A stretch of DNA of 32,914 nucleotides from an uncultured Oscillospiraceae bacterium (GTDB lineage Bacteria > Bacillota > Clostridia > Oscillospirales > Oscillospiraceae), in contig CANPWM010000022.1 in assembly GCA_947584295.1 (NCBI GenBank), forward strand, positions 1 to 32,914, read 5' to 3'. Position 1 is the stretch's first letter, and every line of letters starts with the position of its first letter. The notes below the pieces were generated by a model that was given only the letters and a program-made list of their open reading frames with translations, did not search any database and was not told the origin of the DNA. Below are positions 8,201 to 15,278 of this stretch, piece after piece. The position numbers were made by a program, and so were the translations under genes.

Positions 8201-9882
8201 TTCTGGTCATCCGAATGTCACCTCATAATATACACGCGGAAAATGAGCGCTTTTACCTTGTCCTGCAGATGGAGGATGAGAAGCAGCGGGAGAAGGCGAA
8301 CGAGGAGGAGCATGGCGCGTCCAAAACGCTGCAGCTCGTGCGGGATATCCTGTTTATGCGGCGGCGGTTGCAGGAGGTCTTGTCCAGAGATTATACAACG
8401 CTGCTGAACTATCGATTCGACTGCTCCTATATTCGACCGTTCTCTTACAGTGCGTCGGCAAAACGGTCAGCAAAGTTACCAGGCATACTGCATATATCCG
8501 ATCTGCACATTCATGAGGACATCACAACGCTTCAGGCCAGCTCTTGCAGTTCGATCGTCAGTAAGGCAACAAGCATCCTGAACAAAATAGATGATAAACT
8601 GAAAGAGTTTGGAGCCGTTGACCTGCTGGCTATCACCGGAGACATTGTGGACGGTAGGGATGCCAACGCGCCGCAAATGGAAGCCAATTACGGCTATGCC
8701 GAAAAGTTCATCAATATGCTCGTCCGTCTGCTTTGGGCGGATGATGAGGATTATTTGCCTCACGATTGGAGAAGGCGCGTCATGATCACAACGGGAAATC
8801 ATGATTACGCAGCCATGAACCAGTTCAAAGCAACGGTACAGCGGCGAACCCTGGCTTCCGGAACACCCTTGGAAACCGAGAGTGGGACGATGTCCAAGTT
8901 CACCTATTTCATTGATTTTCTGATTCGTTTCCTGGACCCGCCCATTGACGTGCTGCTCCGAAACGACCTGAACGAGATACGTAGCTATCGCAAGTTGGAC
9001 GTGGACGTGTTGCTTCTGAACTGTTCGGGTATGGCACTGCCGCGCAGGACAAACAAAATGGCTGTCAACGTCAGGATCGTAAGTAAAATGCTCAAACACT
9101 CAATTTGGTACGATGATGAAAAGCGCTTCCGCCTCTGTCTGGCCCATTACGCGCCAAACTATGATTTGTCTTATCTGATGGATGAATATGACCCCCTGCC
9201 CGGCTGGACCTGGCCCGGACAGAACTCGACCAACACAACTGTGAACGATTTGGTGAGCCATTTTGAGGCTGCAATCCAGGAAACTCATGATGACCTCTAC
9301 CGAAGTAAAACGGTGAATACGACGACCGGCGGATTGGGTGCTCAAAATAAGAGGCCATTGACTCGGTCAGCGCCAACCCAAGAACAGCAAATATTCATAG
9401 CTGAGTTTCAGTGTATGGAGACGGCGCTCAAGGATATGTGGAGCGGCGCATTAAGACCGAGCGGCAGGGCAGGCCAGTTTTATAACAGTCTGACGCAGGG
9501 TACAAATCCGGTAGATGCGGCCCGTAAAATACATAAGAATGAGTTATATCAAAAGATGAAAGATTATTATAACTGGCTTCTTGATGTGGGATGTTTGAAT
9601 CAGGAACAAGTGGCGCAGCTGGCATCTGAGGTGAATGATTGCATAGTCATGAGCGAGTATGACAAGCAGTGTTTTCAGAAAGTCAAAATAGCTGCTGGGA
9701 GGCTGGATCTGTATCTTGCCGGTCACATTCATGAGGATAGGTACAATAAAGCAGAAAATGTTCTTGTGGCTGACAAGCTTTTCAGAGACGACAGCTTAGA
9801 TGCTCATGGATACCTTGTAAAGCTATTACCGGGATCACATCCGGGTGGTAACCAAGACTATTGTCTTATGTCTTTGTACTGA
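2260..9882 (+). CDS. Giant multidomain protein: GHKL ATPase, PRTase-like segments, GAF-like segment, metallophosphoesterase
   Basis: The 2540-residue protein starts at an ATG behind AAGAGGAGAGAAAG. Residues about 275-510 look like a GHKL (histidine-kinase/Hsp90-type) ATPase: N-box LVENACIHS (N290), a G1-like segment VLNGVFDGVGM near 358, a G2-like GLPLLRRIVTVNHGYLMGS near 415 and a final strand TEFSAIMPI near 493. Two segments resemble phosphoribosyltransferase loops: PVIVMPVGTTLST near 880-892 and HFVDTTVVTGSIL near 1165-1177 (D1168). A Cys pair, C1245/C1248, follows. Residues about 1280-1870 are mainly helical. About 1871-2050 is GAF-like with a coiled linker. The C-terminus is a calcineurin-like phosphoesterase with D2081/H2083, GD at 2128, GNHD at 2179-2182, H2296 and GHIH (H2489/H2491), so all metal ligands are present. 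No signal peptide or membrane helix is seen, so it is probably cytosolic. The overall function is unknown. Confidence 0.8.
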   Translation: MLYVNNTHEDWIRLYDECVRLGVVDTEIEVTIGAGADESYDITNLRYLFPLAAWLYDKGIISTDEGKRLYINIIPAGKKKKDVAKNNKKAPENAGPEPYDDYARVRAFLANAVTISYIDFRFDSQHPFQYHFAELNHSRVYYGNLPPIFIAEDGAATSGAFDYRYLGENFDCREKRSKSDFPTQLERCHETLFNRISDLAKERTNDAEPEKLDKMLLRPYIKRVEELLPEMDALSQIIWMYLLRELIESKEIMLGEKGNRDDRKVSAPLFDKSRIDAVSYGQAIYQLVENACIHSEQHRAWFGMRIHRAGRGRPMSELMEEAETRERLYRKYGPCFRNQWYSCIFNADDSRLFFEFYVLNGVFDGVGMVEHYNNSCKESNKQPVSSLAELFNLTATDDEEDKEQHIQDITVHYGLPLLRRIVTVNHGYLMGSTPGTIHSGEDYNSEDKNDEGQGKTQIPGFAKEEDICRNYYAGYQVKEKGGKLPVRTYFTEFSAIMPIHHQWENTGTNHISLPEGKSIFGDMMPEARKYVLCCRCGLLLAGVAKQQNKIEDTKAYREVLNAALPISAKHELDDAIILLEIQSLSLYQMEILSKALFAWIKEAKDAGMTAPLIALITSSYIQTHEMLRLFSIFYLKGKEDMRGVQIAFCEHDADDIFRVKFILAGDDLGSAYEAAKIYAYHHAAEARDFLDLLGYLTEEPEDRDEKRNGKNLPALYPFDLFLPSAWQEEEKRYELPIDPWRDSWFLSYVKGRLNKDMRCSGNGCMLDDIHVRLGSKIHLDRFFEGEMLFHDSGDVLRFAYLLTWDILYVSRYPTGGKVLLLGYEEYSTSLILQMQHWLEQQTNIDAVYTATVYDDEEDPGQVAVRSGFDERTTTLTGIQPVIVMPVGTTLSTVYKIRNTVNRRLGQVFTNNDSDRLGRYCLILINHDLFSSDDLSGVSKRYWKGKVPEESIVELQEEMPTQRSNGIKVKYLLPADARWIEPEGCNICAHSDSAPMGTHQAGTMPGAIFSMWGARGGRFHELFPGGARRNKSEQKLNDMHIRENRNRISQLFGSLRYSHVYDENNHFQFYIDFGSFYRRNRESIDNAIRTWSVPADDFHIIVSPLQIKNSPFLKSVIDYVFHGNVRVLHLDIKNAYREEIRTRFNYIAFEFKQVCQTSPKTHLRIHFVDTTVVTGSILNRAKIFVQMLIHQAGCDESRIELFDKLFLLVNRSAYDTLRAFVKRPESDLKTYIVLAVPSYNTERDTCPACRLVNKYELLYKRSATELLGNEFERLANKHMKRSPEEYDQWFKAKVLGSHSYFNWLQQWLCVNVSDKENRIFHYITLKDDIAGNKNTDNTRQREDEEDYQKAEKVREMLRAYTDSILAELKKSPSTDKSDEKTDTAVRAVQLTDGPGDQRQHILERWAETSLKDAIEFAAGNGCTTEEIKDFSENAYYLINKHLVGSQAYMRLYALQRSHESLNEKTGAGNVHSGREQIDAAYSVMLELIADAVIDPNSRIAGRPAYRVAVLGHNVEWLISFVKILSREQIAKYYDYRQAILRIMGELIELLDIRSERIGREKSEEKLQLVLTKLRSGKKEDAAHWEPIIRTLQMIRPKKAEDYRPIFAQWEYQLTMIVLYRAADLQMHFMTDAGENAAVIRRYYRLVDRFFESVLKGQPTPEGEQKEMTAVTLKRMTFAPPPVREVVLRYLKTLKLAVMAGDDDIPCMNLIKVVENLNEAAQACRPGQDDAVRKTELQCARYIYVENIRMIYSGMRDLEESISKSKLDSIDDQFRPGEKFNEKTRAVFDLVQSRLEQCYRNLDGLAKEQDVLYQNVLGNFCRFWHSSTKTPPVSNCGKDHASSAKHISYMLQYFRRINGLISFYAQGGDVDDLPYIYEELCRIICGIASARMCYIAARVDKNIPQIFTQSGFYGKYMLDSKIVTPAKMDVIVQSAEEAWDDKPTLRGKQHEEDIFGWKEDFDVENVIDGAACLKAANGGTERFLVIRMSPHNIHAENERFYLVLQMEDEKQREKANEEEHGASKTLQLVRDILFMRRRLQEVLSRDYTTLLNYRFDCSYIRPFSYSASAKRSAKLPGILHISDLHIHEDITTLQASSCSSIVSKATSILNKIDDKLKEFGAVDLLAITGDIVDGRDANAPQMEANYGYAEKFINMLVRLLWADDEDYLPHDWRRRVMITTGNHDYAAMNQFKATVQRRTLASGTPLETESGTMSKFTYFIDFLIRFLDPPIDVLLRNDLNEIRSYRKLDVDVLLLNCSGMALPRRTNKMAVNVRIVSKMLKHSIWYDDEKRFRLCLAHYAPNYDLSYLMDEYDPLPGWTWPGQNSTNTTVNDLVSHFEAAIQETHDDLYRSKTVNTTTGGLGAQNKRPLTRSAPTQEQQIFIAEFQCMETALKDMWSGALRPSGRAGQFYNSLTQGTNPVDAARKIHKNELYQKMKDYYNWLLDVGCLNQEQVAQLASEVNDCIVMSEYDKQCFQKVKIAAGRLDLYLAGHIHEDRYNKAENVLVADKLFRDDSLDAHGYLVKLLPGSHPGGNQDYCLMSLY

Positions 9883-10001
9883 TGTATATTTCTGCTCAGG
9901 GACAGGACGGCTAAATGTAGTATATTTTGCTGTGTGCTCGCCTGCAACTTCTTGATAGAAACAGGGAGCGCTGTGAAAAAGAGTATCAGTCGCATGTACA
10001 A

Positions 10002-10511
10002 TTAACCGTTCTTCTTGATATAATAAGATTGGCGGGGGCCTTCACGACCTCCCGCCGATCCTCTTTTATACCCCTGAGTTCCGTCGATGGCGAGGCCGGC
10101 TAAGATATCATCTATAAGCGCTTTACTCTTTGCGTCCGAAATGTTTCCGGTTTTTGCGTAAATACACACGGAAAGCTCAACACCGTCCTCGATAGAGAAA
10201 CGATATTCCAGGCGCTCATCGCAGTAAGTGCTGTACATGACCTGGTGCCCGGAGAGGCCATTGAACGAAACGGGAGAGATCACGCTCAGAGCATTGATCC
10301 CGGTCTCAGGATCGAACAGTTCCTACAGTTCTTCCGCATTCCCGTGGCAGCCCTCTTCGATCTCCCACACCACTTGGTGCTGTTTGTCTGGCGTATATGT
10401 GTTTAAGCCGTACTAGACTACATTCTCTGGCTCGGTTTCCAGCCAAAAGCCATCCGGTAGGGTGAATGATACCCCAAATGCATGAAAACGCCCGTCTTTG
10501 AATAAAAGCAT
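10002..10511 (-). pseudogene. Decayed small hypothetical protein gene with two in-frame stops
   Basis: On the minus strand an ATG (10509-10511) behind a good GAAAGGGAAG ribosome site opens a frame that runs to the stop at 10002. It is interrupted by a TAG after ETEPENVV and by a second TAG after GNAEEL. The longest uninterrupted piece starts at an internal ATG at 10283. The complete product would be about 169 residues and includes LKSDG-like acidic turns and the segment YCDERLEYRFSIEDGVELSV. I do not recognise the family. Both stops lie in otherwise coherent coding sequence, so this is recent decay, unless the stops are recoded or are sequencing errors. Confidence 0.6.
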
Positions 10512-10626
10512 GTTTTTCTTCCCTTTCTAATTCTTTAATACATACTCTGATGCTTCACATTTGTGTATGTATGTGCTGTTTTGGTTTATACTATGCCGAA
10601 ATGGATTAGTAAAGGGCAGGGTGTTT

Positions 10627-10965
10627 ATGATTGATAAAAGATTCGGGAAACGTGTAAAGGCATGCAGAGAACAGCTTGGACTAACGCAGGAGCAGCTCGC
10701 AGAGAAGATTGGTCTCACACCGAATTACATCTCCACGGTTGAGCGGGGTACGGCATTCCTGCGCTATGACAAGCTGATAGCAATCATCAACGGCTTGGAG
10801 GTTTCTGCAGACGCGCTGTTCTGTGACGTTGTGGAGCATGGGACAGAGTATAAGGCATCACAGCTATCCCGGCTCCTTGAAGGAGTCTCCAGCGAGGAAC
10901 AGCATCGCATTCTTGAGATGGTGGAGCTGATGGTGAAGCAGGCGAGAGGGTCCTTGGCGGGATAA
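10627..10965 (+). CDS. XRE-family helix-turn-helix transcriptional regulator
   Basis: The 112-residue protein starts at ATG 10627, preceded by AAAGGGCAGGG. Longer in-frame starts upstream lack a ribosome site. Residues about 5-62 form the classic HTH_3/Cro-CI domain: RFGKRVKACREQLGLTQEQL, AEKIGLTPNYISTVERG (recognition helix), then a scaffold helix YDKLIAIINGLEVSADALF. A short helical C-terminus (SQLSRLLEGVSSEEQHRILE) probably mediates dimerisation. It diverges from the decayed gene ending at 10002 and is followed by gene remnants, so its target is not evident. It may regulate itself or the neighbouring accessory genes. Confidence 0.9.
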   Translation: MIDKRFGKRVKACREQLGLTQEQLAEKIGLTPNYISTVERGTAFLRYDKLIAIINGLEVSADALFCDVVEHGTEYKASQLSRLLEGVSSEEQHRILEMVELMVKQARGSLAG

Positions 10966-11166
10966 GGAAATTAGTCGACTCTCTATATCTTGACTTGAAC
11001 TGCATTCTGTTATATTTACTATTTGCTTGAAATCTGCATAAGGGTCGCATATCTGAAACATTGGTCGCCGTAGAGGTGGAGCTTTGCTGCGGCCAGCTTT
11101 TTTAATAGAGCACGCCCTGCCGTTCATTGGTATTGTGCTTATCTGCTCAAAACTAGGTTGCAAATC

Positions 11167-11211
11167 AACAACGCCACCAGGCCCTCCATTGGGGCGCCTA
11201 GTGGCGTTGTT
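11167..11211. terminator. Long hairpin between XRE gene and minus-strand remnant
   Basis: AACAACGCCACCAGGC (11167-11182) pairs with GCCTAGTGGCGTTGTT (11196-11211) with one mismatch. It lies immediately beyond the stop of the minus-strand remnant at 11215 and has only a weak T tail on either side. A related AACGCC...GGCGTT hairpin follows the recombinase gene at the right edge of the window. Confidence 0.55.
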
Positions 11212-11214
11212 CTA

Positions 11215-11470
11215 TTATCCTGTGGTGCGTCTTTCCACGAACCAGCGGCCGATGACGTTGCCCGTCAGGTTGGTGCTTCTCTCGAAGAAGACCCAGTACC
11301 CTTATGGTGTATCGATCACCCTGGCCGCCCACACGGGATGCAGCTTGTCGGATGTCCACGACCATATCGATCACATACCGGGTGCCGTCCTCCCATGTGA
11401 TCACCTTGTGGAGTATCCGCCCTTTAGGATCGTGGTCAACGAGCACTCCTACATATACTTTCTGGCTCAT
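11215..11470 (-). pseudogene. Frameshifted small hypothetical protein
   Basis: The minus-strand ATG at 11470 sits behind a perfect AGGAGG (in TAGGAGGTTATTACAG). The frame starts MSQKVYVGVLVDHDPKGRIL and continues through ITWEDGTRYVIDMVVDIRQA and GGQGDRYTIRV. The expected continuation YWVFFERSTNLTGN and IGRWFVERRTTG is in a different frame and ends at TAA 11215-11217. A small indel near 11300 therefore splits the gene. Short proteins with this pattern (WEDGxxYxIDxVxDxRxAAS ... WFVE) are common in Clostridia as uncharacterised proteins; I do not know a function. Confidence 0.6.
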
Positions 11471-11487
11471 TCTGTAATAACCTCCTA

Positions 11488-12222
11488 GTGGTGGCTACAG
11501 GAAGCAATAAATATGGGGAAAGCGATGTAAACGATTGGACCGACATCATAGAAATATCTGCCGGAAATGGCATTACAGCTGGTCTGCGGTCTGACGGGAC
11601 AGTAGTTGCTGTCGGGAATAATATCGAGGGAAAATGTGATGTGGACAGTTGGGAAGATATCACAGCAATCTCCTTGGGCGACTTTCATACAGTAGGCTTG
11701 CGTTTTGATGGGAAGGTTGTGACTGCGGGGGATAATTCCTTTGGCCAATGTGATGTGAGTGATTGGCATGATGTAGCGGCTGTTTCCGCAAATTTCCTCC
11801 ATACAGTCGGCCTCCATACTGATGGCACGGTTATGGCTGTTGGAGAGAATTATTATGGACAATGTGATGTGGAGAGCTGGTCTGATATTACCACGGTTTC
11901 TGCTGGCCGTTATCATACGGTAGGGCTGTGCGCAGATGGTACGGTGATGGCTACGGAGAGGAACGATTATGGCGAATGCGATGTAGAAAACTGGACAGAT
12001 ATTGTGGCAATCTCTGCCGGAAGTTTTTACACATTGGGTCTGCGGTCCGACGGTACGGTAGTGGTCACAGGAAATAATGAATATGGCCAGCGTGAGGTAG
12101 GCGGTTGGACAGATATAATGGCGGTCTCTGTCAGTAGTTTTTACACAGTTGGCCTGTGTTCCGTAGGCACGGTAGAAACAGTAGGCGGCTTTAGCGACTG
12201 GTCAAATATCAAGTTGCCGTGA
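11488..12222 (+). CDS. RCC1-like repeat protein, 5'-truncated fragment
   Basis: The 244 residues consist of about five tandem units of roughly 40 residues with the pattern DWTDI-x-x-[IV]SAGxxHTVGLRSDGTVVAVGxNxYGxCDV, typical of bacterial RCC1/BNR-type beta-propeller proteins. A full propeller usually needs seven units plus a signal peptide. Here the frame opens directly inside a repeat with GTG GTG, has no ribosome site, and overlaps the leader of the minus-strand remnant at 11470. The last repeat is irregular (CSVGTVETVGGFSDWSNIK). The simplest reading is the 3' end of a larger surface protein joined here by rearrangement. It is unlikely to be translated efficiently. Confidence 0.7.
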   Translation: MVATGSNKYGESDVNDWTDIIEISAGNGITAGLRSDGTVVAVGNNIEGKCDVDSWEDITAISLGDFHTVGLRFDGKVVTAGDNSFGQCDVSDWHDVAAVSANFLHTVGLHTDGTVMAVGENYYGQCDVESWSDITTVSAGRYHTVGLCADGTVMATERNDYGECDVENWTDIVAISAGSFYTLGLRSDGTVVVTGNNEYGQREVGGWTDIMAVSVSSFYTVGLCSVGTVETVGGFSDWSNIKLP

Positions 12223-12317
12223 GGAAATTGAATATCAGTCCAAAAACTCTTGTTCAATTACATCTTTGAGTTGGCCGTATACCTTACTGGGATATAGCTC
12301 TTAGTTATGATCCAATG

Positions 12318-12353
12318 GCGCACATACATGGTCAGACGACCATGTATGTGCGC
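12318..12353. repeat. Perfect 16-bp inverted repeat
   Basis: GCGCACATACATGGTC (12318-12333) and its exact complement (12338-12353) flank a four-base spacer. There is no T run, so it is not an obvious intrinsic terminator. It lies in a 357-base gap between the RCC1 fragment and the Amidase_6 gene. Confidence 0.75.
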
Positions 12354-12368
12354 TCTGCGAGGCACAGC

Positions 12369-12400
12369 CCAGACACCTGAATGTCTGGTCTGTTTTGTGT
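12369..12400 (+). terminator. Short hairpin with T-rich tail
   Basis: CCAGACA (12369-12375) pairs with TGTCTGG (12382-12388), followed by TCTGTTTTGTGT. This is a plausible weak intrinsic terminator ahead of the Amidase_6 promoter. Confidence 0.4.
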
Positions 12401-12500
12401 CGCTGCTGCTCCAATCAAGGGGCGGTCCCCTTGCGACGCTTGCGCGTCTATCCCCTTGCTGTCTGCTGTAAGACCTGTTTATCGAAATATGCAAAAGTGA

Positions 12501-12529
12501 TTGTCAAACGGCCGCAAAACTGGTACACT
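12501..12529 (+). promoter_or_regulatory. Sigma-A-type promoter of the Amidase_6 gene
   Basis: TTGTCA (12501-12506) and TACACT (12524-12529) are spaced by exactly 17 bases, about 50 bases upstream of the ATG at 12580. Confidence 0.6.
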
Positions 12530-12579
12530 GTTACTGTATTCAAACGTGAAATGCTTACAGAAATTGTGAGGTGTGACAG

Positions 12580-13761
12580 ATGGCTTTGCTCAATCTTTCG
12601 GATGAAGAAAAGATCGTTCGTATCTCAAAGGATTTTCTTCAGGCGCGGATAACACGTCTGGAGCAATATGACAGCCCCATCGACTTTCTGACCTTCTTCG
12701 ACCCGGACTCGCAGCAGTTTCGTCATCTTCAGTATATGTCCGACCGCATCGAACTGGAGGCCGGCCTTCGCAGAGCCAACAATGCGCAGGTCATGAAAAG
12801 TGAGCACCACCTAAAACATCACCTAGTGGGTATCAGCGGAGACTATGCGGAGATCACGTTCTTTGAGAGGTATGAGTATGTCCTGAAGCCAGTACCAGAG
12901 TTCAAGACCTCCGAGACAACGAGATATGAAATGGCTCTGAGCAGGGTAAACGGGACCTGGCTTCTGTCGGACATCATCACCGACAGCGATTTTGACGATG
13001 CCTTCCGTGATACAGACGTTGACGTCAAGACGTTTCTCGACTCTAATCTCAAGCGCAAAAAAAGCGTTCCCCCTACAGAGTATCTAGGGCCCGACATGGC
13101 CGATATGTTCCCGGTCTTTACGCCCTACAATATCGAAAAGGCCGTGGCTTATGCAGAAAAATACGCGCTGTCATATAATCCGCTCTTCTACAGCTATAAG
13201 GGGCTGGGCGGTGATTGCCAGAACTTTGCTTCGCAGTGCGTATGGGCGGGCCTCGGGGGAGAGAATACCGCCACGGCGGTCAACCTCAAGATGCCCCCTA
13301 TGGTGCGAAGCGGTCCCCGGGCATGGTATCAGAACAATACGACCGACCATGACCCCTATGGCCGCTGGATAGCCGTCCAGCCGTTCTCCGCCTATATACT
13401 CTCCGGCCAAGTGGGGGACCTAGGACCGGTGGGCACGGTCACAAACGGTCTGGCAAACGCTGCTACGGGGGACTTGATCGCGATCTCTGACGGCAAACGT
13501 TGGTTCCATATCTATGTAGTTGTCGCGCACACAGGCGTCCAGGGTATGCGCACGACAAAGGATCTCTGGGTCTCGGCCCATACTACGGATCGGAACAGAC
13601 AATGGCTCGCGACGCTGATCACAGATGCGCTGCCTGTCCGCACGATACATATCATCGGCGGTGTGAATAACGCGGGTTCCGGCCCATTGTCTGCTCCCGG
13701 GGGTATAGGCCTTCTTGGAGTAGACGAAGCATCGGCAGAAATTCCCCGTATAGATAAATAA
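12580..13761 (+). CDS. Amidase_6 domain (NlpC/P60-like putative amidase) protein
   Basis: The 393-residue protein starts at ATG 12580 behind GTGAGGTGTG. Residues about 1-185 are an alpha/beta N-terminal region with no recognised catalytic motif. The Amidase_6 domain starts at about 190 with YNIEKAVAYAEKYALSYNP, followed by the signature GLGGDCQNFASQCVWAG with the presumed catalytic Cys213. H310 (WFHIYVVV) and H334 (SAHTTDR) are the candidate histidines. Family members are presumed cell-wall or peptide amidases and usually carry a signal peptide. None is visible here, so the protein may act in the cytosol or be released by lysis or non-classical export. The C-terminal 30 residues are Gly/Ala/Pro-rich. 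It has its own promoter and is not overlapped by neighbours. Confidence 0.85.
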   Translation: MALLNLSDEEKIVRISKDFLQARITRLEQYDSPIDFLTFFDPDSQQFRHLQYMSDRIELEAGLRRANNAQVMKSEHHLKHHLVGISGDYAEITFFERYEYVLKPVPEFKTSETTRYEMALSRVNGTWLLSDIITDSDFDDAFRDTDVDVKTFLDSNLKRKKSVPPTEYLGPDMADMFPVFTPYNIEKAVAYAEKYALSYNPLFYSYKGLGGDCQNFASQCVWAGLGGENTATAVNLKMPPMVRSGPRAWYQNNTTDHDPYGRWIAVQPFSAYILSGQVGDLGPVGTVTNGLANAATGDLIAISDGKRWFHIYVVVAHTGVQGMRTTKDLWVSAHTTDRNRQWLATLITDALPVRTIHIIGGVNNAGSGPLSAPGGIGLLGVDEASAEIPRIDK

Positions 13762-13822
13762 GAACACTTTACTTGGTACTGTTTAATCTCTACTTACAAC
13801 ATATAAAGAGGGAGGTATTTGT

Positions 13823-14278
13823 ATGAAAGCGATTGCCACTAATCTGTGTAACAACATCCTGGAACGCGGTAGGCACGATAGTATTCGCATCACCCCAATG
13901 AAGTTGCAGAAGTTGCTGTACTATATCTGCCGTGATTACGTTATCGAAACGGGTCAAATGCCAATAGCAGAGCAATTTCAAGTATGGCAATATGGACCGG
14001 TATTAGAATCTGTGTATGGAGAATTCAAAGATTTTGGCGCACGCCCTATCACATCCTTCGCCAAGAATGCAAGCGGACGGTCATATATGGTCAGCGAAGA
14101 TAAAAATCCAATCTTAGCAAGGAGCATTGATATCGTCTGGGCAAGACATAAAGACAAATCTGGCATTACCCTTTCCAGAATGACGCATCAAACCGGTTCC
14201 GGGTGGATGACCGCTTTTCTTGATGGCCGGGACACCATTACAGAGGAGGATATGAAAAATGATACAACAGGAAGATAA
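13823..14278 (+). CDS. Panacea-domain (SocA/DUF4065-like) protein, candidate antitoxin PanA
   Basis: The 151-residue protein has a strong GGGAGG ribosome site before ATG 13823. It carries the DUF4065/Panacea pattern: an N-terminal helix AIATNLCNNILERG, ITPMKLQKLLYYICRDYVI near residue 25, then FQVWQYGPVLESVYGEFKDF near 52, and the C-terminal LSRMTHQTGSGWMTAF near 115. Panacea domains neutralise many unrelated toxins, including membrane-active ones, and include the SocA proteolysis adaptor. Its stop codon lies inside the next gene (20-base overlap), so the two are translationally coupled. That pairing, plus the small membrane protein downstream, supports an antitoxin role. A phage- or element-encoded adaptor is the alternative. 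Confidence 0.85.
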   Translation: MKAIATNLCNNILERGRHDSIRITPMKLQKLLYYICRDYVIETGQMPIAEQFQVWQYGPVLESVYGEFKDFGARPITSFAKNASGRSYMVSEDKNPILARSIDIVWARHKDKSGITLSRMTHQTGSGWMTAFLDGRDTITEEDMKNDTTGR

Positions 14279-14636
14279 TATAGAGCGCAAGCAGGACAAA
14301 AACAAGACCGCAGAAAATGCCCCCTTGCAGGGCCTCCCAGTGATCGAAGAGGAAGAGGATAGACCATTTCCAACTGACGGCAAGGTGGTCGACAGCGAAC
14401 TAGATGCGACCGAAGATGTTGACAACGCATTTAAACAGCGTAAATTTCTGACCGGCACCGCTGTCCTGTTTGTCGCAATGGGCCTTATGTGCTTGTTTGT
14501 CGTCATGGATGTTGTTTTCTCTCTCAATGGGAATGCAGAACGAACTCTGATAAATAGTGCATTTGAGGCCTTCAAGTTGATTGCTATGACCGTTCTTGGC
14601 TATCTGTTCGGTTCATCAAATATGAATCAACAATAG
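14259..14636 (+). CDS. Small two-helix membrane protein, candidate toxin (PanT) partner of the Panacea protein
   Basis: The 125-residue protein starts at ATG 14259, eight bases after AGAGGAGG inside the end of the Panacea gene. Residues 1-62 are charged and soluble (many Asp/Glu/Lys). Two hydrophobic helices follow, about 63-88 (LTGTAVLFVAMGLMCLFVVM) and 100-118 (FEAFKLIAMTVLGYLFG). It ends in GSSNMNQQ. No enzyme motif is present. Small proteins with one or two membrane helices are among the toxins paired with Panacea antitoxins, and would act by depolarising the membrane. The toxin role is inferred from genetic coupling only; it could equally be a membrane anchor or structural element protein. 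Confidence 0.7.
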   Translation: MIQQEDNIERKQDKNKTAENAPLQGLPVIEEEEDRPFPTDGKVVDSELDATEDVDNAFKQRKFLTGTAVLFVAMGLMCLFVVMDVVFSLNGNAERTLINSAFEAFKLIAMTVLGYLFGSSNMNQQ

Positions 14637-14866
14637 AGACGATATCGCGGATGGCTATGACCATACCGCCACTGGATCGGATGGGATAATGGACTATCGG
14701 GTTATATCCACTTTTCCTGTTATTTCCAGCACTGCCTCCCATCCCACTACTTATTCAGTTGTTGATATGCGCTCTCGGGTATCACCCACATCCGATGCGA
14801 CAGTTGTCTTTGAGTTTATCCAGGGCAAGGACTGCATTGAGAAAACTGCCGCCTAGGCCAAGAGCG

Positions 14867-15085
14867 ACAGCAAGTCCATTGGAAGTAGGCAATGAAGTAT
14901 ATGTCACGAATCTATGGGAGACGCTGACTTACAATGTCATGTCCATCAGGGTCATAGGACCCGACGACATTAACGAAATTCTTATCCAGCCGGAGTAGGA
15001 TATGCTGACGCTGCTGACCTGTCACCCCTACGCCTCCGGGGGTAAATACAGATATGTGGTCTACTGTGACCGCGTAGCCAGCTGA
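14867..15085 (+). pseudogene. 3' fragment of a sortase gene
   Basis: One frame reads LEVGNEVYVTNLWETLTYNV, then IRVIGPDDINEILIQPE, a TAG (14996-14998), then DMLTLLTCHPYASGGKYRYV and VYCDRVAS before TGA 15083-15085. TLLTC carries the catalytic Cys of the sortase TLxTC signature, and K-Y-R supplies the usual downstream Arg. The in-frame TAG and the missing N-terminal half, including the catalytic His region, show that this is a remnant. The stretch 14637-14866 before it has an open frame (starting DDIADGYDHTATGSDGI, ATG at 14689) that I cannot assign. Confidence 0.6.
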
Positions 15086-15117
15086 AAAAAGCAAGGGCAT
15101 CGATTAGAGGCCCTTGC
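15085..15117 (-). terminator. Hairpin with T6 on the minus strand, probably a relic
   Basis: GCAAGGGC (15091-15098) pairs with GCCCTTGC (15110-15117), and the minus-strand transcript would run into six T. No minus-strand gene feeds into it now. It sits right behind the sortase remnant and may be the old terminator of that region. Confidence 0.45.
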
Positions 15118-15249
15118 GTCATGTCATACCGTTACACATGGGAGCAGAATGTAATAACTGCATCTTGGAGGCAACTTAGGCCCACCAAGATGTCTGTCAA
15201 AAGATAACTCCATGGAATAACATGCCGCAAAAAGCCAACGCAGTTTTTC

Positions 15250-15276
15250 AATTTTGCGATTTAGAACCGCAAAATT
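15250..15276. promoter_or_regulatory. Operator-like inverted repeat before the ATPase promoter
   Basis: AATTTTGCG (15250-15258) and CGCAAAATT (15268-15276) are exact reverse complements with a nine-base spacer. The centre-to-centre distance is about 18 bases, roughly 1.7 helical turns. The right arm ends two bases before the -35 box, a good position for a repressor or activator. Confidence 0.6.
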
Positions 15277-15278
15277 AT

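Noticed and set aside
11084-11488. 134-residue plus-strand frame over the hairpin and minus-strand remnant
   Set aside because: It crosses a terminator hairpin and a gene remnant on the other strand, and its translation lacks domain character.
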